This document shows positions 52,328 through 60,560 of a stretch of DNA of 64,000 bases, in pieces (within the stretch, counting starts at the first letter, position 1; each line of letters starts with the position of its first letter). Below the pieces are notes generated by a model, which saw nothing but the letters and a program-made list of their open reading frames with translations, was not told where the DNA came from and did no database searches. Source of the DNA: Thermofilum sp. (GTDB lineage Archaea > Thermoproteota > Thermoprotei > Thermofilales > Thermofilaceae); contig JAVYKX010000001.1 in assembly GCA_038741495.1 (NCBI GenBank), positions 676,918-740,917 on the forward strand. Reading direction: 5' to 3'. A program made the position numbers and the translations under genes.

Positions 52328-52588
52328 GTGTACATGGCTTCCGTCACCGTCTCGTTGAAAGTGCCCAGGAGGCTCGTAGAGCTGGCCGATAAGATGGTCA
52401 GGTACGGTATCGCGAGGAGCAGGTCGCACGCGTTCAACATCATGATCGAGAAGGGGCTCGGCAAAGTAGTCGAGGAGGTCGAGCTCTGGGAATCTGCCTA
52501 CAGGAAGGTCGAAGAGCTGAAAGAAGCGAAGTACAGGTTGAGGCACGGTCGTCTCAGCGAGCTGCTCAGGGAGGATAGATCCGAATGA
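52328..52588 (+). CDS. RHH antitoxin (VapB)
   Basis: 86 residues from GTG (ATG at 52334 is an alternative). MASVTVSLKVPRRLVELADK and ARSRSHAFNIMIEKGL make the ribbon-helix-helix. A TATA box AGCATATAAC (about 52293-52302) places transcription start at the first codon. The vapC start overlaps the stop by 4 nt. Confidence 0.9.
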   Translation: MYMASVTVSLKVPRRLVELADKMVRYGIARSRSHAFNIMIEKGLGKVVEEVELWESAYRKVEELKEAKYRLRHGRLSELLREDRSE

Positions 52589-53010
52589 TTTACCTGGATA
52601 CCAACGTCATCATATCTTACGTTGACGAGCTGGATTCAAAGCACCCCGATGCGCTGGAGCTTCTCAGCTTGCTTGAAGGCGAGAAAGTTGCGAGCAAGCT
52701 CACGCTCCTGGAGCTAGTCTCAGTCTTCTCTCGAGCTGGCTTAGACGACCCGGTAGCCTTAGCCTTGTACTCGATCGAGGAGGTTGGAGTCAGGATCGAA
52801 GACATCGACTTCAACATAGTGGTCAGCAAAGCTGTGAGGCTGGCTCGAGATCTGAAGCTCAAAACGCTGGACTTGCTCCACCTAGCCGCTTGCGCTGAGA
52901 TGAGGTCCGAGATCTTCGCAACGTTCGATGAAGCCATCCTGAAGAGAGCTGAAGACATCCGCAGGCTGCTGGGAGTCAGGGTTATCGGCGGGCCTTGGCG
53001 TACTCGATGA
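52585..53010 (+). CDS. PIN-domain toxin (VapC)
   Basis: 141 residues. MIYLDTNVIISYVDE (Asp5), KLTLLELVSVFSR (Glu), LKTLDLLHLAACAEM (Asp) and IFATFDEAIL (Asp) supply the four acidic residues of the PIN active site. Intact and in frame, unlike several other copies in this window. Confidence 0.93.
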   Translation: MIYLDTNVIISYVDELDSKHPDALELLSLLEGEKVASKLTLLELVSVFSRAGLDDPVALALYSIEEVGVRIEDIDFNIVVSKAVRLARDLKLKTLDLLHLAACAEMRSEIFATFDEAILKRAEDIRRLLGVRVIGGPWRTR

Positions 53011-53061
53011 GAAGCTAGAGGAGGTAGCGCTTCCTGCTTTCAGGAGCGGGAGGCTTCCGCC

Positions 53062-54816
53062 TCACACCTTCAGGAAGGTAGGGGCTGATAGCTTCTCGAG
53101 GACTTCGGAGAGGGGGAAGGACTCGCGCGCCCGGATCCACGCTTCCTCAGCGTAGAAGCGAGCTGCGAGGCGTAGCGCATCCTGGTCGATCTCGACGACC
53201 TCGTCCTCTCTGCGGAAGTAGGAGGTGAGGCTTAGGGCTGCTGCGAGCTGGAGAGCTCTGCGCTCCAGCCTCATCGAGAAGGGGAGGGCTTTCGACGGCG
53301 GGATGTGCTCGAAGATCAAGTCCCTAGTTTTCTCGATAAGCTCCAGGTCTTTCTCCTTGAGCAGGACGAGCTTCGGCTTAAGCTCCCGCGCCAGCGGGTG
53401 GCGGGTCTGCACCGCGTAGACGAGAGTGAGGTGGTCGCGGATGAGGGGCGCTTTCTCAGCCATCTTCCTCGTCGTGATGCCGAGCATGAGGCGCTTCTGG
53501 CTCTCCGCCAGCTCCTTGTACTTCTCCCTGGTTAGCCTGTGAAGCCTGCAGAGCATGCGGTCCTCGATCGCGTTGAAGTTGGGGTCGTTGACTGTGACAT
53601 CGTACCCGCGCTCGTAGACTCTCGTGTTGTAGTTCACGCTGAAGAACGAGTCGAACTTGTAGGGGCCAACCTTGTAGGCTTTAGTCTCGTACGAGATCAC
53701 ACCCCCCTCCATCGCAAGCTTAAGCGGCTCCACCATCCCCTTGTACTTGAACCAGTCGTTGAACTCAGTGACGATGAAGTTGAAGCGCCTACCCACGTAC
53801 GCTTCGCCAATCGCAATGAACATCGCCGGAGTCATCCCGCCGCAGTACCTGTTGACCCCCGGGATCCCGTGGGGAAGCACGCCGAGCTTCTCGTTGCCGA
53901 GAATGAAGTCCTTAGTTGCGAAAGTCTTCCCCGTCCCCGGCTCGCCGAACAAAGCGAGGTTGAAGCCCGTAGCGAGCGCGCGGTGGCCGCTCTCGGTCAC
54001 AACTCCGGTATCGGAGAGCGAGTACTGCTGGGTTAGCGTTAGCAGCTCGTCGAAGAAGACGACAGGCCCGAACAAATCGACAAGGTACTCGACGAGGCTC
54101 CGCGGCGAGAAGCTCTCGCCGAACTCCAGTACGCGGTCCAGCCTCTCCCTCAGGAGCGCGCTCAAGTAGGCGCGGAGCTCCTCCTCCCTCCTGACAACCT
54201 CAGCGTACTCCTCTTCAGCCTGCTTCGTGCTCAACCTCGGGAGCCCGCCGGGCGCGTACTCGTTAAGAGCCTCCTCGACCGCAGGCCTGATCTCCTCGGG
54301 GATGCTCCAGGTCTTCTCCCCTTCTCTCGCCTCCCACACGAGCTCCCACCTGTCCCTCAGCTCTGCCAGCAGCCTAGCCGGGTGCACGCGCTCTCCCAGG
54401 AGCTCGGAGGATCTAGCCGCGATGAAGCTGAAAGAAGCCTCGTTAACCTCGAGCAGCGCCTTCAGGACGGCGTAGGCCTTCTTCCCGTACTGCTCTAGGG
54501 CCGAGCGCACCGCAGCCTTTACGGAGTCCCAGGAACCCTCCAGCTTGAGCTCGCCCTCCGAAACCGTGTAGTACTTGCCTCGGAAGCTCATGTAGACCCT
54601 GTAGGGAGACAGCCGGATGATCTCCGCCAGCTGCTCGTCAGTCACTACGCCTGCCAGCTCCTCCAAGCTCTTAGGCTCCTCAAAGTACTTCAACCCCATC
54701 ACGTCCCTGTACACTCTAGCTTTCAAGGGGTTGGGAAAGGGGTCCTCCAGCTGCGGGAGGTACCTTCTGAGCAGCAAGACTCTTTCACGAATCTTGTCCT
54801 CCACCACAGGGCTCAA
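53062..54816 (-). CDS. AAA+ ATPase of unknown function (MoxR/MCM-like core) with N-terminal extension
   Basis: 584 residues. The first 215 residues are helical, with a possible wHTH about 118-175 and a coiled-coil-like stretch about 198-232. The AAA+ core has Walker A LFGEPGTGKTFATKD (291-298), a Walker B-position strand FNFIVTEFND, an Arg-rich sensor/finger block NAIEDRMLCRLHRL, and a helical lid. Where AAA+ proteins have Asp-Glu, this one has Thr-Glu. MVEPLKLAMEGGVISYE matches the MoxR/MCM presensor region. No VWA partner lies next to it. Function unknown. Confidence 0.8.
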   Translation of the reverse strand: MSPVVEDKIRERVLLLRRYLPQLEDPFPNPLKARVYRDVMGLKYFEEPKSLEELAGVVTDEQLAEIIRLSPYRVYMSFRGKYYTVSEGELKLEGSWDSVKAAVRSALEQYGKKAYAVLKALLEVNEASFSFIAARSSELLGERVHPARLLAELRDRWELVWEAREGEKTWSIPEEIRPAVEEALNEYAPGGLPRLSTKQAEEEYAEVVRREEELRAYLSALLRERLDRVLEFGESFSPRSLVEYLVDLFGPVVFFDELLTLTQQYSLSDTGVVTESGHRALATGFNLALFGEPGTGKTFATKDFILGNEKLGVLPHGIPGVNRYCGGMTPAMFIAIGEAYVGRRFNFIVTEFNDWFKYKGMVEPLKLAMEGGVISYETKAYKVGPYKFDSFFSVNYNTRVYERGYDVTVNDPNFNAIEDRMLCRLHRLTREKYKELAESQKRLMLGITTRKMAEKAPLIRDHLTLVYAVQTRHPLARELKPKLVLLKEKDLELIEKTRDLIFEHIPPSKALPFSMRLERRALQLAAALSLTSYFRREDEVVEIDQDALRLAARFYAEEAWIRARESFPLSEVLEKLSAPTFLKV

Positions 54817-54847
54817 ACACTAAGCAGCGCAAACGGGGGATATCACT

Positions 54848-54862
54848 CTTTTTATCAAAAAG
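54848..54862. promoter_or_regulatory. AT-rich palindrome between divergent genes, probable shared promoter element
   Basis: CTTTTT-ATC-AAAAAG is a perfect inverted repeat between the AAA+ gene (minus) and the peptidase gene (plus). On the minus strand CTTTTTGATAAAAAG provides the TATA about 35 bp before the AAA+ start. It may be a symmetrical TATA or an operator. Confidence 0.5.
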
Positions 54863-54917
54863 CTATCAGCGCTGCACGCCGCGATAGCGAGGAGCGCGGT
54901 CGAGCCGCCACCTAGAT

Positions 54918-55460
54918 ATGCTTACCCGCGTTGCAGAAGCTGTGGGCACCGAGCAAGGCGGGTTTGAAGCCTCGAGCAACGGAGAGCTGCTTACCCTCCT
55001 CGAAGAACTGCTCATGCGAGGCGCCGTGTTCATCTTCCTCGGGAACGAGCTCAGGGGAGATGACGCCGCAGGCTTAGCCGTAGGCAGGGCGCTAGCCGGG
55101 AGAGTCGACCCCAAGAGAGTGGTCCTGTGCGGCGAAGGGCTGGAATCCTGCACGAGCAGGATCAGGAGGAGGAAGCCCAAGCTAGCCATCCTCGTGGATG
55201 CTGTCGACGCGGGCCTCCCACCCGGCTCGGTAGTGGTGGCAAGTGTGCGGAGCGAGGGGAGCCCGCCGCCCCTCTCCACCCACGGCTTGCCGAAGGCCTT
55301 ACTGCTCAAGCTTCTGGGCGTTGAAGAAGCCTGGATTCTCGGCGTTCAGGTTGGCTCGCGCAGCGTGGGAGCGCCCCTCACGCCTGAAGTAGCAGCGGCT
55401 TGCAGCTCGCTAGCTAAGCTCCTCCTAGGGCTGCTAGGGAAAAAGAGCCGAGCCGAGTGA
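54918..55460 (+). CDS. Hydrogenase maturation-type endopeptidase (HycI/HybD family)
   Basis: 180 residues; ATG at 55014 (MRGAVFIFLGNELRG) would be closer to usual family length. Metal-binding positions are LGNELRGDDAAG (Asp49), LVDAVDAGLPPGS (Asp94) and STHGLPK (His122). The family removes a C-terminal peptide from NiFe-hydrogenase large subunits after nickel insertion. No hydrogenase genes are in the window, so the substrate is elsewhere. Confidence 0.85.
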   Translation: MLTRVAEAVGTEQGGFEASSNGELLTLLEELLMRGAVFIFLGNELRGDDAAGLAVGRALAGRVDPKRVVLCGEGLESCTSRIRRRKPKLAILVDAVDAGLPPGSVVVASVRSEGSPPPLSTHGLPKALLLKLLGVEEAWILGVQVGSRSVGAPLTPEVAAACSSLAKLLLGLLGKKSRAE

Positions 55461-55520
55461 CCCGCGGCACTGCGCGGCCTCAGAGCCCCAGCGAGCTGCG
55501 GAAAGCTATTATACTGAGAG

Positions 55521-56111
55521 GTGTTGAGCGAGAGGATGAAATCCGAGAAGTTTGCAACGCTCGTATCGCTCGCGCTGTCCCCTCAAATATACGGAGGTGT
55601 CGTAGCGTACCTGCTCTGGAGAGAGGTGCGGATAGGCGGAGTTGAGGCGGTTGCCGTGCTCCTCCTCACTCAGACTTTTCTCCCGCTCGTGCCCATCCTC
55701 GTGGATGCCGCCAGGAGGAGGATCGACATCTTCGTCAGCGACCGGCGCGTGCGCCTAAAGTACTACGTCCTCACAATCGCATCCTACGCTCTAGGAGCCG
55801 CGCTCTGCACGCTGAAGAACTGGTACGTGTACATTCCCTCCTTCGCAGCCTACGCTGCCAGCGCAGCCCTCCTAGCGGTTGTCAACGAGCTTGCCAAGTG
55901 GAAGATCAGCGCTCACACCGCCGGCATCACGGGCCCCACCACGCTCCTGGTCTACGCCTGCGGGAACCACTACACCCCGCTCTACCTGCTCGTCATCCCA
56001 GTCTTCTGGGCCCGCTTAAGGCTGGGCGCGCACACCGTGGGACAGCTCGTAGCCGGCGCCATCACCGCGGCAGCTATGACGGCAGCAGTTCTCTCGGTGT
56101 GGCTGCAGTGA
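55521..56111 (+). CDS. Membrane protein related to PAP2-type phosphatases
   Basis: 196 residues, about six TM helices. KWKISAHTAGITGP and ARLRLGAHTVGQLVAGA correspond in place to the PSGH and SR-X5-H-X3-D motifs of PAP2 phosphatases, but the first K-X6-RP motif and the final Asp are not evident, so activity is uncertain. Start codons GTG 55521, TTG 55524 or ATG 55536 are all possible; TATA CTATTATACTG lies near 55505-55515. The next gene overlaps by GTGA. Confidence 0.7.
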   Translation: MLSERMKSEKFATLVSLALSPQIYGGVVAYLLWREVRIGGVEAVAVLLLTQTFLPLVPILVDAARRRIDIFVSDRRVRLKYYVLTIASYALGAALCTLKNWYVYIPSFAAYAASAALLAVVNELAKWKISAHTAGITGPTTLLVYACGNHYTPLYLLVIPVFWARLRLGAHTVGQLVAGAITAAAMTAAVLSVWLQ

Positions 56112-56416
56112 GCATCGAAGTCGAGATACTGGAGAGAGGCCCGGGGAAGATCACCCTAAAGGGTGGCGCCCGTCTTCTCTTCCGAAGGTTTCACGTGAAG
56201 GTGGCTTGTGAGGGGGATGAAGAGCTGGTAAAGGTAGTTGAAGAAGCCGCCCGGTTGAGAAGCCTCGAAGTTCTCGAAACTCTGCGCAGCAGGCTCGCTG
56301 CTGTGGAGCGGGAGCCGCGGCAGCTCAGGATCCGGCTAGCGGGGGGAGAGTGCGTGGTTTCAGGTGATGCGAGAGCGCTCGAACTACTTTACGACTTCCT
56401 GCGGGGACTCCTATAG
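56108..56416 (+). CDS. Small hypothetical protein coupled to the PAP2-like gene
   Basis: 102 residues from GTG overlapping the previous stop as GTGA; I reject the longer frame that begins inside the PAP2-like gene. Beta strands (IEVEILERGPGKITLKGGAR, then FRRFHVKVAC) are followed by helices and RQLRIRLAGGECVVSG. No family recognised. Confidence 0.65.
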   Translation: MSIEVEILERGPGKITLKGGARLLFRRFHVKVACEGDEELVKVVEEAARLRSLEVLETLRSRLAAVEREPRQLRIRLAGGECVVSGDARALELLYDFLRGLL

Positions 56417-56430
56417 GAGCCGGGTCAGCG

Positions 56431-57252
56431 TTAAAGCGCGATTTCCGGGGCGCTCAGTTCTCGAGCTGCTGGAGGCTTTGGGGAAGACTTCATGAGCCCA
56501 AGCTTCACGTATGCTTCTGCCAGCGCCCAGCCCAGCTGAGTCAGCTTAATCCTCTTCGCCCTCCCTTCCTGCTCTCTCTCCAGAAGCCCCCTCTCCTCCA
56601 TGGACTCCACAATTCGGCTGTAAGTAGCTCTTACGACTGCTTGCGAAGGCTCTTTGCCGAGCCACTTGATGAGCTCGGAGATGCTCTCCGCGGACCCGTT
56701 CCTCACGTAAAGGGCTGTGAGGATGCTCACCTCCTTGCTCTCTTCGTCGAGCAGCTCCACGCGGGCTCTCGGCTTCTCGATGAGGCAGATGTCCTGGAGA
56801 GTGAGGTTGTCCTTCCTCTCCAGGAACTCGGTGAACTCCGGCGTCTCGGGGTCCGGGATGAACTCCCCGCTCTGCTCCGGCCTCGCCGCGTACAGCCTGG
56901 AGTTCGGGAAAAGGGAGGAGATGATCGCTACAGTCGCCGCCATGTAGGGAGGCATGTCGGTTAAGTCCACGAACACGATCTTCCCCTCCTCGCTCTTCAA
57001 GATCGCGTAGAGCGCTGCCGCGACGCTCGCGTAGCTGAGGGGGTTCACCTTTACGAGGACGGGCTTGAAGAAGGAGAGCACTTGCTGGATTTTCTTCACG
57101 TTGTGCCTTGAAACCGCGCCGTAGCGGTCGGGCTTGCTGTCGTACAGCAGGTAAACCCTCTCGATGGGGTACGAGAGCCTTACGCGGTCGAAGCCCTCGA
57201 GTATCAGCCTGGGGTGGAAGCCGACGTAGTGCACTGTCACCGCTGGCGGCAC
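56431..57252 (-). CDS. CARF-domain protein with winged HTH (nucleotide-sensing regulator)
   Basis: 273 residues. The first 140 residues are Rossmann-like: VHYVGFHPRLILEGFDRVRL, RVYLLYDSKPDRYG, VLVKVNPLSYASVAAALYAI and VFVDLTDMPPYMAATVAIIS. This matches the CARF domain of archaeal regulators of the HFX_2341/Csa3-related kind, where DxTDxPP lines the ligand pocket. Residues about 175-255 are a wHTH (EVSILTALYVRNGSAESISE). CARF domains sense cyclic oligoadenylates or other nucleotides in CRISPR and other defence contexts. No cas gene is nearby. It is divergent from the NurA-HerA operon. Confidence 0.8.
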   Translation of the reverse strand: MPPAVTVHYVGFHPRLILEGFDRVRLSYPIERVYLLYDSKPDRYGAVSRHNVKKIQQVLSFFKPVLVKVNPLSYASVAAALYAILKSEEGKIVFVDLTDMPPYMAATVAIISSLFPNSRLYAARPEQSGEFIPDPETPEFTEFLERKDNLTLQDICLIEKPRARVELLDEESKEVSILTALYVRNGSAESISELIKWLGKEPSQAVVRATYSRIVESMEERGLLEREQEGRAKRIKLTQLGWALAEAYVKLGLMKSSPKPPAARELSAPEIAL

Positions 57253-57291
57253 TGATTCCCCCTCAGCTACAGCGAGCTCGTACTGTAATGA

Positions 57292-57498
57292 GTGGGCAGC
57301 TACCTGCTTATATATGTTTGCAACCGTTGCTGGAGAAAGTTATTGTACGCTGAAAATGCTTCAAACCTCCCTAGCTTTTTGCAACACCTGAAGTGCTACA
57401 ATCATACATTTGCAATACGTTACGGGCGCGAGCCCTCTGAACTCCAGAGGAGTTTCCTTCGCCACTTTATTATGGGAAGGTTGCGCTGGGAGAAGTGA
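57292..57498 (+). CDS. Possible small zinc-finger-like protein upstream of nurA
   Basis: 68 residues from GTG 57292. LIYVCNRCWRKLLYAEN supplies CxxC, and LQHLKCYNHTF supplies C-x2-H 20-odd residues later, a plausible zinc site. A basic tail (RRSFLRHFIMGRLRWEK-like) follows. It ends 6 nt before nurA, in the position of an operon gene. The TATA core at 57304-57312 falls within its first codons, so either the promoter for this ORF is further upstream or the ORF is not translated in full. Confidence 0.42.
   Translation: MGSYLLIYVCNRCWRKLLYAENASNLPSFLQHLKCYNHTFAIRYGREPSELQRSFLRHFIMGRLRWEK
57300..57314. promoter_or_regulatory. TATA region between the CARF-wHTH gene and the NurA-HerA operon
   Basis: CTGCTTATATATG on plus and CATATATAAGCAG on minus share one AT core. 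On minus it lies about 50 bp before the CARF gene; on plus it lies inside the small Cys-containing ORF and could drive a transcript that begins with nurA. Confidence 0.5.
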
Positions 57499-57504
57499 GA
57501 GCTG

Positions 57505-58497
57505 ATGGCGCTGCTGCAGCGGTCAGGCTACCTCGACTCTGACGTGAAGATGCTTGTCGAGAAGCTTGCAGAGATCTACAGGCAGGGAGGCAAGCCGGTG
57601 CAGCTCACTCTCACGGGGGAGCCTGCGCGCCCCCACCCAGTCCTGAAGCTCGGAGGACTCACGATCCGGGGCCCACCCGTGTCCGAGACGAGGTTTCGGG
57701 CAATCGAGGAGGTGCCCCACAACTTCACAGTCTTCGCGGTAGACGCGGCCGCGCGGCTACTCTTCGACGCGGGCCCCTACAAGATCGTGTCCGCCAAGGT
57801 GGTGGTGGGAGTCTGGAGGGGGCTTGAAAGGCTGCGCATCATCGGCCCTGTGAAGCGCATAGCCCTTTTCGAAAGCTTGCAGGACGCGGGCGACTGGCTA
57901 GCAGCTGTGGAGCTGGAGGCCGCGTACAGGTTCGCTAGAGAAAACCCGGGGGCATTCTTCCTCATGGATAGGCCCTTGGCCGCGCCCGCCGGCTCGCGAG
58001 CGCACAGAGCTCTCAAAGCGCTAACGGAGCGGTCTTGGAGGGTGATCGGCCTCCCGAAGAGCACCGGCGTGAAAGTCTCCACGGGCGAGGGGCTGGCGGG
58101 CTACTTGTCGAAGCTAGCTAGCAGAGTGCTCGCCGGCTTGCCTTGGGTGTACTACCCCGTCGTGGAGCAGCCGAAGCTCGGGCTCGCGGTAGCCGCCGTC
58201 AGGCTCGCTTCGAGCGGCCCAGTGTTCCGGCTGGACCTCACCTGGAGGATGGCTGAGTCCTACGACGTGGCGGACGTGGCGGGCATGCTGGCGTACCTCC
58301 AGGACTTCAGCTCCCCAGGCTACCCCCTCCCCTTGAAAATTGTCCACGAGCTCAGCCGGATCAGCGGGGACGAGCTCGAGATGGACAGGGCTCTGTTCCT
58401 GGAGGAGGTCAGCCTCACCGGGGTGGCGCGCAGCCTCCTCGAGGACGCAGCAGGCTCGGAGTTCAAAACCAGGTACTTGTGGGGTGGGCTCAGTTGA
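57505..58497 (+). CDS. nurA: NurA-domain nuclease
   Basis: 330 residues. NurA motif I is present in FTVFAVDAAARLLFD (Asp80), a central AFFLMDRPLAAP provides a second Asp, and the C-terminal HELSRISGDELEMDRALFLE region is family-like. NurA nucleases act as dimers on the HerA hexamer and resect DNA ends. The stop overlaps the herA start as TTGA, a tight pair. Mre11 and Rad50 genes, often adjacent in archaea, are not in this window. Confidence 0.82.
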   Translation: MALLQRSGYLDSDVKMLVEKLAEIYRQGGKPVQLTLTGEPARPHPVLKLGGLTIRGPPVSETRFRAIEEVPHNFTVFAVDAAARLLFDAGPYKIVSAKVVVGVWRGLERLRIIGPVKRIALFESLQDAGDWLAAVELEAAYRFARENPGAFFLMDRPLAAPAGSRAHRALKALTERSWRVIGLPKSTGVKVSTGEGLAGYLSKLASRVLAGLPWVYYPVVEQPKLGLAVAAVRLASSGPVFRLDLTWRMAESYDVADVAGMLAYLQDFSSPGYPLPLKIVHELSRISGDELEMDRALFLEEVSLTGVARSLLEDAAGSEFKTRYLWGGLS

Positions 58498-60104
58498 AGC
58501 TAGGAGTAGTCGTCTGGGCTGAGGGAACTGAGGTCAGGTTCCGCGTAGCCGAGGGGGCGCGCGTCGAGAGAGGGATGCTGGCTAAGGTCGAGGACAAGGG
58601 CAGAGTGTACGTCGTGAGGGTAGTCGACTTCAAGCCGGAAAGCCTCCTCTCGCCCGCCGAGGTGGCGGTGATCAGCAGCAATGTTGGGCGCGAGGGTGGG
58701 CTCCTCCTGCGGGACAAGGACCTCAGGCTCTACGACACCGCTATAGCTGTGATTGTCGCGCAGATCGACGAGGATGGGGAAGTTCACGGCCCCACCAGCG
58801 TCCCCGCGCTCTTCACCAGTGTGGAGGAGCTCGAGGTCCCGGACCTGGAGAAACTGAAGCTCCACGTCGGCGACATCCCCATCGGCTACGTGAGGTTCGG
58901 CCACTCTCCCGTGGAGGTTGTTGTAGCGCTCGACGGGGGGAAGACGATCCCCCACCACGTGCTGGTCGTGGGGGGCACGGGAGCGGGCAAGTCCAACTTG
59001 GGGAGAGTGCTGTCCGCCTCGATCCTGAACACTAGGGGGAGGTACAGCCTGGTGCTTTTCGACTGCGAGAACGAGTACCTGCTGGGCTCCAAGCCGGGGG
59101 AGATGGGGCTGGCCCACCTCCCCTTCTCCGAGGAGTACCTCTTCCTCGTCACGGGCAGGGTCCCGAGGCCTGGGAGGCTGCGGGTCGAGCTGCCGGAGCT
59201 GGGGGAGGAGAGGAAGATCCCCGCCTACCCTTTGAAGATGGATGTGTCGAGGCTTAAGCCCCAGGACTTCACGCTCACCGGGGAGTTCAGCGGCCCCCAG
59301 GAGGAGCTGCTCTGGCTCGCTTACAAGCAGTTTGGCGACGAGTGGGTTAGCGCGCTGCTCACGATGGACAGCAGGTCTCTCTACATGAGGCTTTCCCGCC
59401 TGGTCCCCGTGAACACAATCAACGTGACGAAGAGGAAGCTAAGGCACTTGACCGGCGACGGGGACATCTTCTGCAGGGACTGCGACTACGACCTCGCGAC
59501 GGCAACTCTCTCCATGGTGCAGAGGGGTAGGGTGGTCCTCGTCGAAACACCTTTCGCGACGGAGGGCGAGGAGAAGCTCCTCGCCGTCGCGGTCGCTAGG
59601 CGCATCTTCTACGCGTACGAGAAGCTGAGGAAGGAGGCTCCGGAGAAGTGGGAGGAGCTGCCCCCAGTTCTCGTGATGGTTGAGGAAGCTCACCGGTACT
59701 TGAGCAAGCAGGCATTGGGAGGGTCGGGGGAGGTGCGGGAGAACATTTTCTCGGTGATCGCGAAGAGGGGGCGTAAGTACAAGGTTGGCGGGCTCTACAT
59801 CACTCAGATGCCCAGCGAGCTGATGGAGGCTGTTGTGAGGCAAGCGTTGACGAAAATCATCCTATCGCTGCCGACGAGGCCCGACTACACCACAGTGATC
59901 AACCACAGCCCGTACCTCGACGGGGCTGAGAGCGAGATCAAGACGCTCGACAGGGGTGAAGCCATCGTTGTGAGCATGCCGAGCGGCTTCCGCTTCGCCG
60001 TCTCCGTCAGGATCTTCAAGTACGAGGACTATGCCCTCACCCTCATCGAGCAGCAGAGGAAAAGCCTCGCCACCTCGGCGGCAGTTTCGGTGGAGAGAGC
60101 TTAG
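58494..60104 (+). CDS. herA: HerA-type DNA translocase ATPase
   Basis: 536 residues from TTG that overlaps the nurA stop. N-terminal HAS-barrel (about 1-80), Walker A VLVVGGTGAGKSN (157-168), Walker B VLVMVEEAHRYLS, and the conserved SVIAKRGRKYKVGGLYITQ block with arginine finger. These proteins form hexamers that pump double-stranded DNA into NurA. Length and order agree with archaeal HerA. It may also belong to the broader HerA-NurA-like defence modules. Confidence 0.9.
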   Translation: MKLGVVVWAEGTEVRFRVAEGARVERGMLAKVEDKGRVYVVRVVDFKPESLLSPAEVAVISSNVGREGGLLLRDKDLRLYDTAIAVIVAQIDEDGEVHGPTSVPALFTSVEELEVPDLEKLKLHVGDIPIGYVRFGHSPVEVVVALDGGKTIPHHVLVVGGTGAGKSNLGRVLSASILNTRGRYSLVLFDCENEYLLGSKPGEMGLAHLPFSEEYLFLVTGRVPRPGRLRVELPELGEERKIPAYPLKMDVSRLKPQDFTLTGEFSGPQEELLWLAYKQFGDEWVSALLTMDSRSLYMRLSRLVPVNTINVTKRKLRHLTGDGDIFCRDCDYDLATATLSMVQRGRVVLVETPFATEGEEKLLAVAVARRIFYAYEKLRKEAPEKWEELPPVLVMVEEAHRYLSKQALGGSGEVRENIFSVIAKRGRKYKVGGLYITQMPSELMEAVVRQALTKIILSLPTRPDYTTVINHSPYLDGAESEIKTLDRGEAIVVSMPSGFRFAVSVRIFKYEDYALTLIEQQRKSLATSAAVSVERA

Positions 60105-60149
60105 GGCGAGCGAGCGGCTTCGGAAGGCTAGTGTCAGCGTGCTGCCGTG

Positions 60150-60560
60150 CTAGAGATCCCTCCACGACGCGACTTCTACGTACTTAGCAGCAATCCTCCT
60201 CAGCTTCTCATCCTCTGTTACGAGTGGTACCCCGAAGGCGATGCTGGCCGCTAGATAGCTAGCATCGTAGAAAGTGATACCGTTGTCCACAGCTAGGTTT
60301 AGAATAGCAGAGTACCCTAGATCCCTCCACCCCACCTTGATAATGCCTTTCACCAGGAGGAGCTTACCTATAGCCAGGGCGGTGCGCTCTACCTCCTCTC
60401 GGCTGGCAACCCCCCTCACCACCTGCTTCCACAGCGCATTGCCAATCTCGTAGAAGGCTAAGTCTAAAGTCGCGAGGCCGTCGAGCTTATCCAGCAGGGC
60501 CTCCTCCTCAACGTTCTTGATCATCAGCAGTAGAGAGCTTGCGTCGACGATCGCCTTCAC
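60150..60560 (-). CDS. PIN-domain toxin (VapC)
   Basis: 136 residues. MKAIVDASSLLLMIKN (Asp6), LDLAFYEIGNALWKQV (Glu), ITFYDASYLAASIA (Asp) and PLVTEDEKLRR (Asp) give an intact active site. Overlaps vapB by 4 nt. Confidence 0.93.
   Translation of the reverse strand: MKAIVDASSLLLMIKNVEEEALLDKLDGLATLDLAFYEIGNALWKQVVRGVASREEVERTALAIGKLLLVKGIIKVGWRDLGYSAILNLAVDNGITFYDASYLAASIAFGVPLVTEDEKLRRIAAKYVEVASWRDL

Noticed and set aside
58500-59117. 205-codon minus-strand open frame
   Set aside because: Antisense to herA; no motif.
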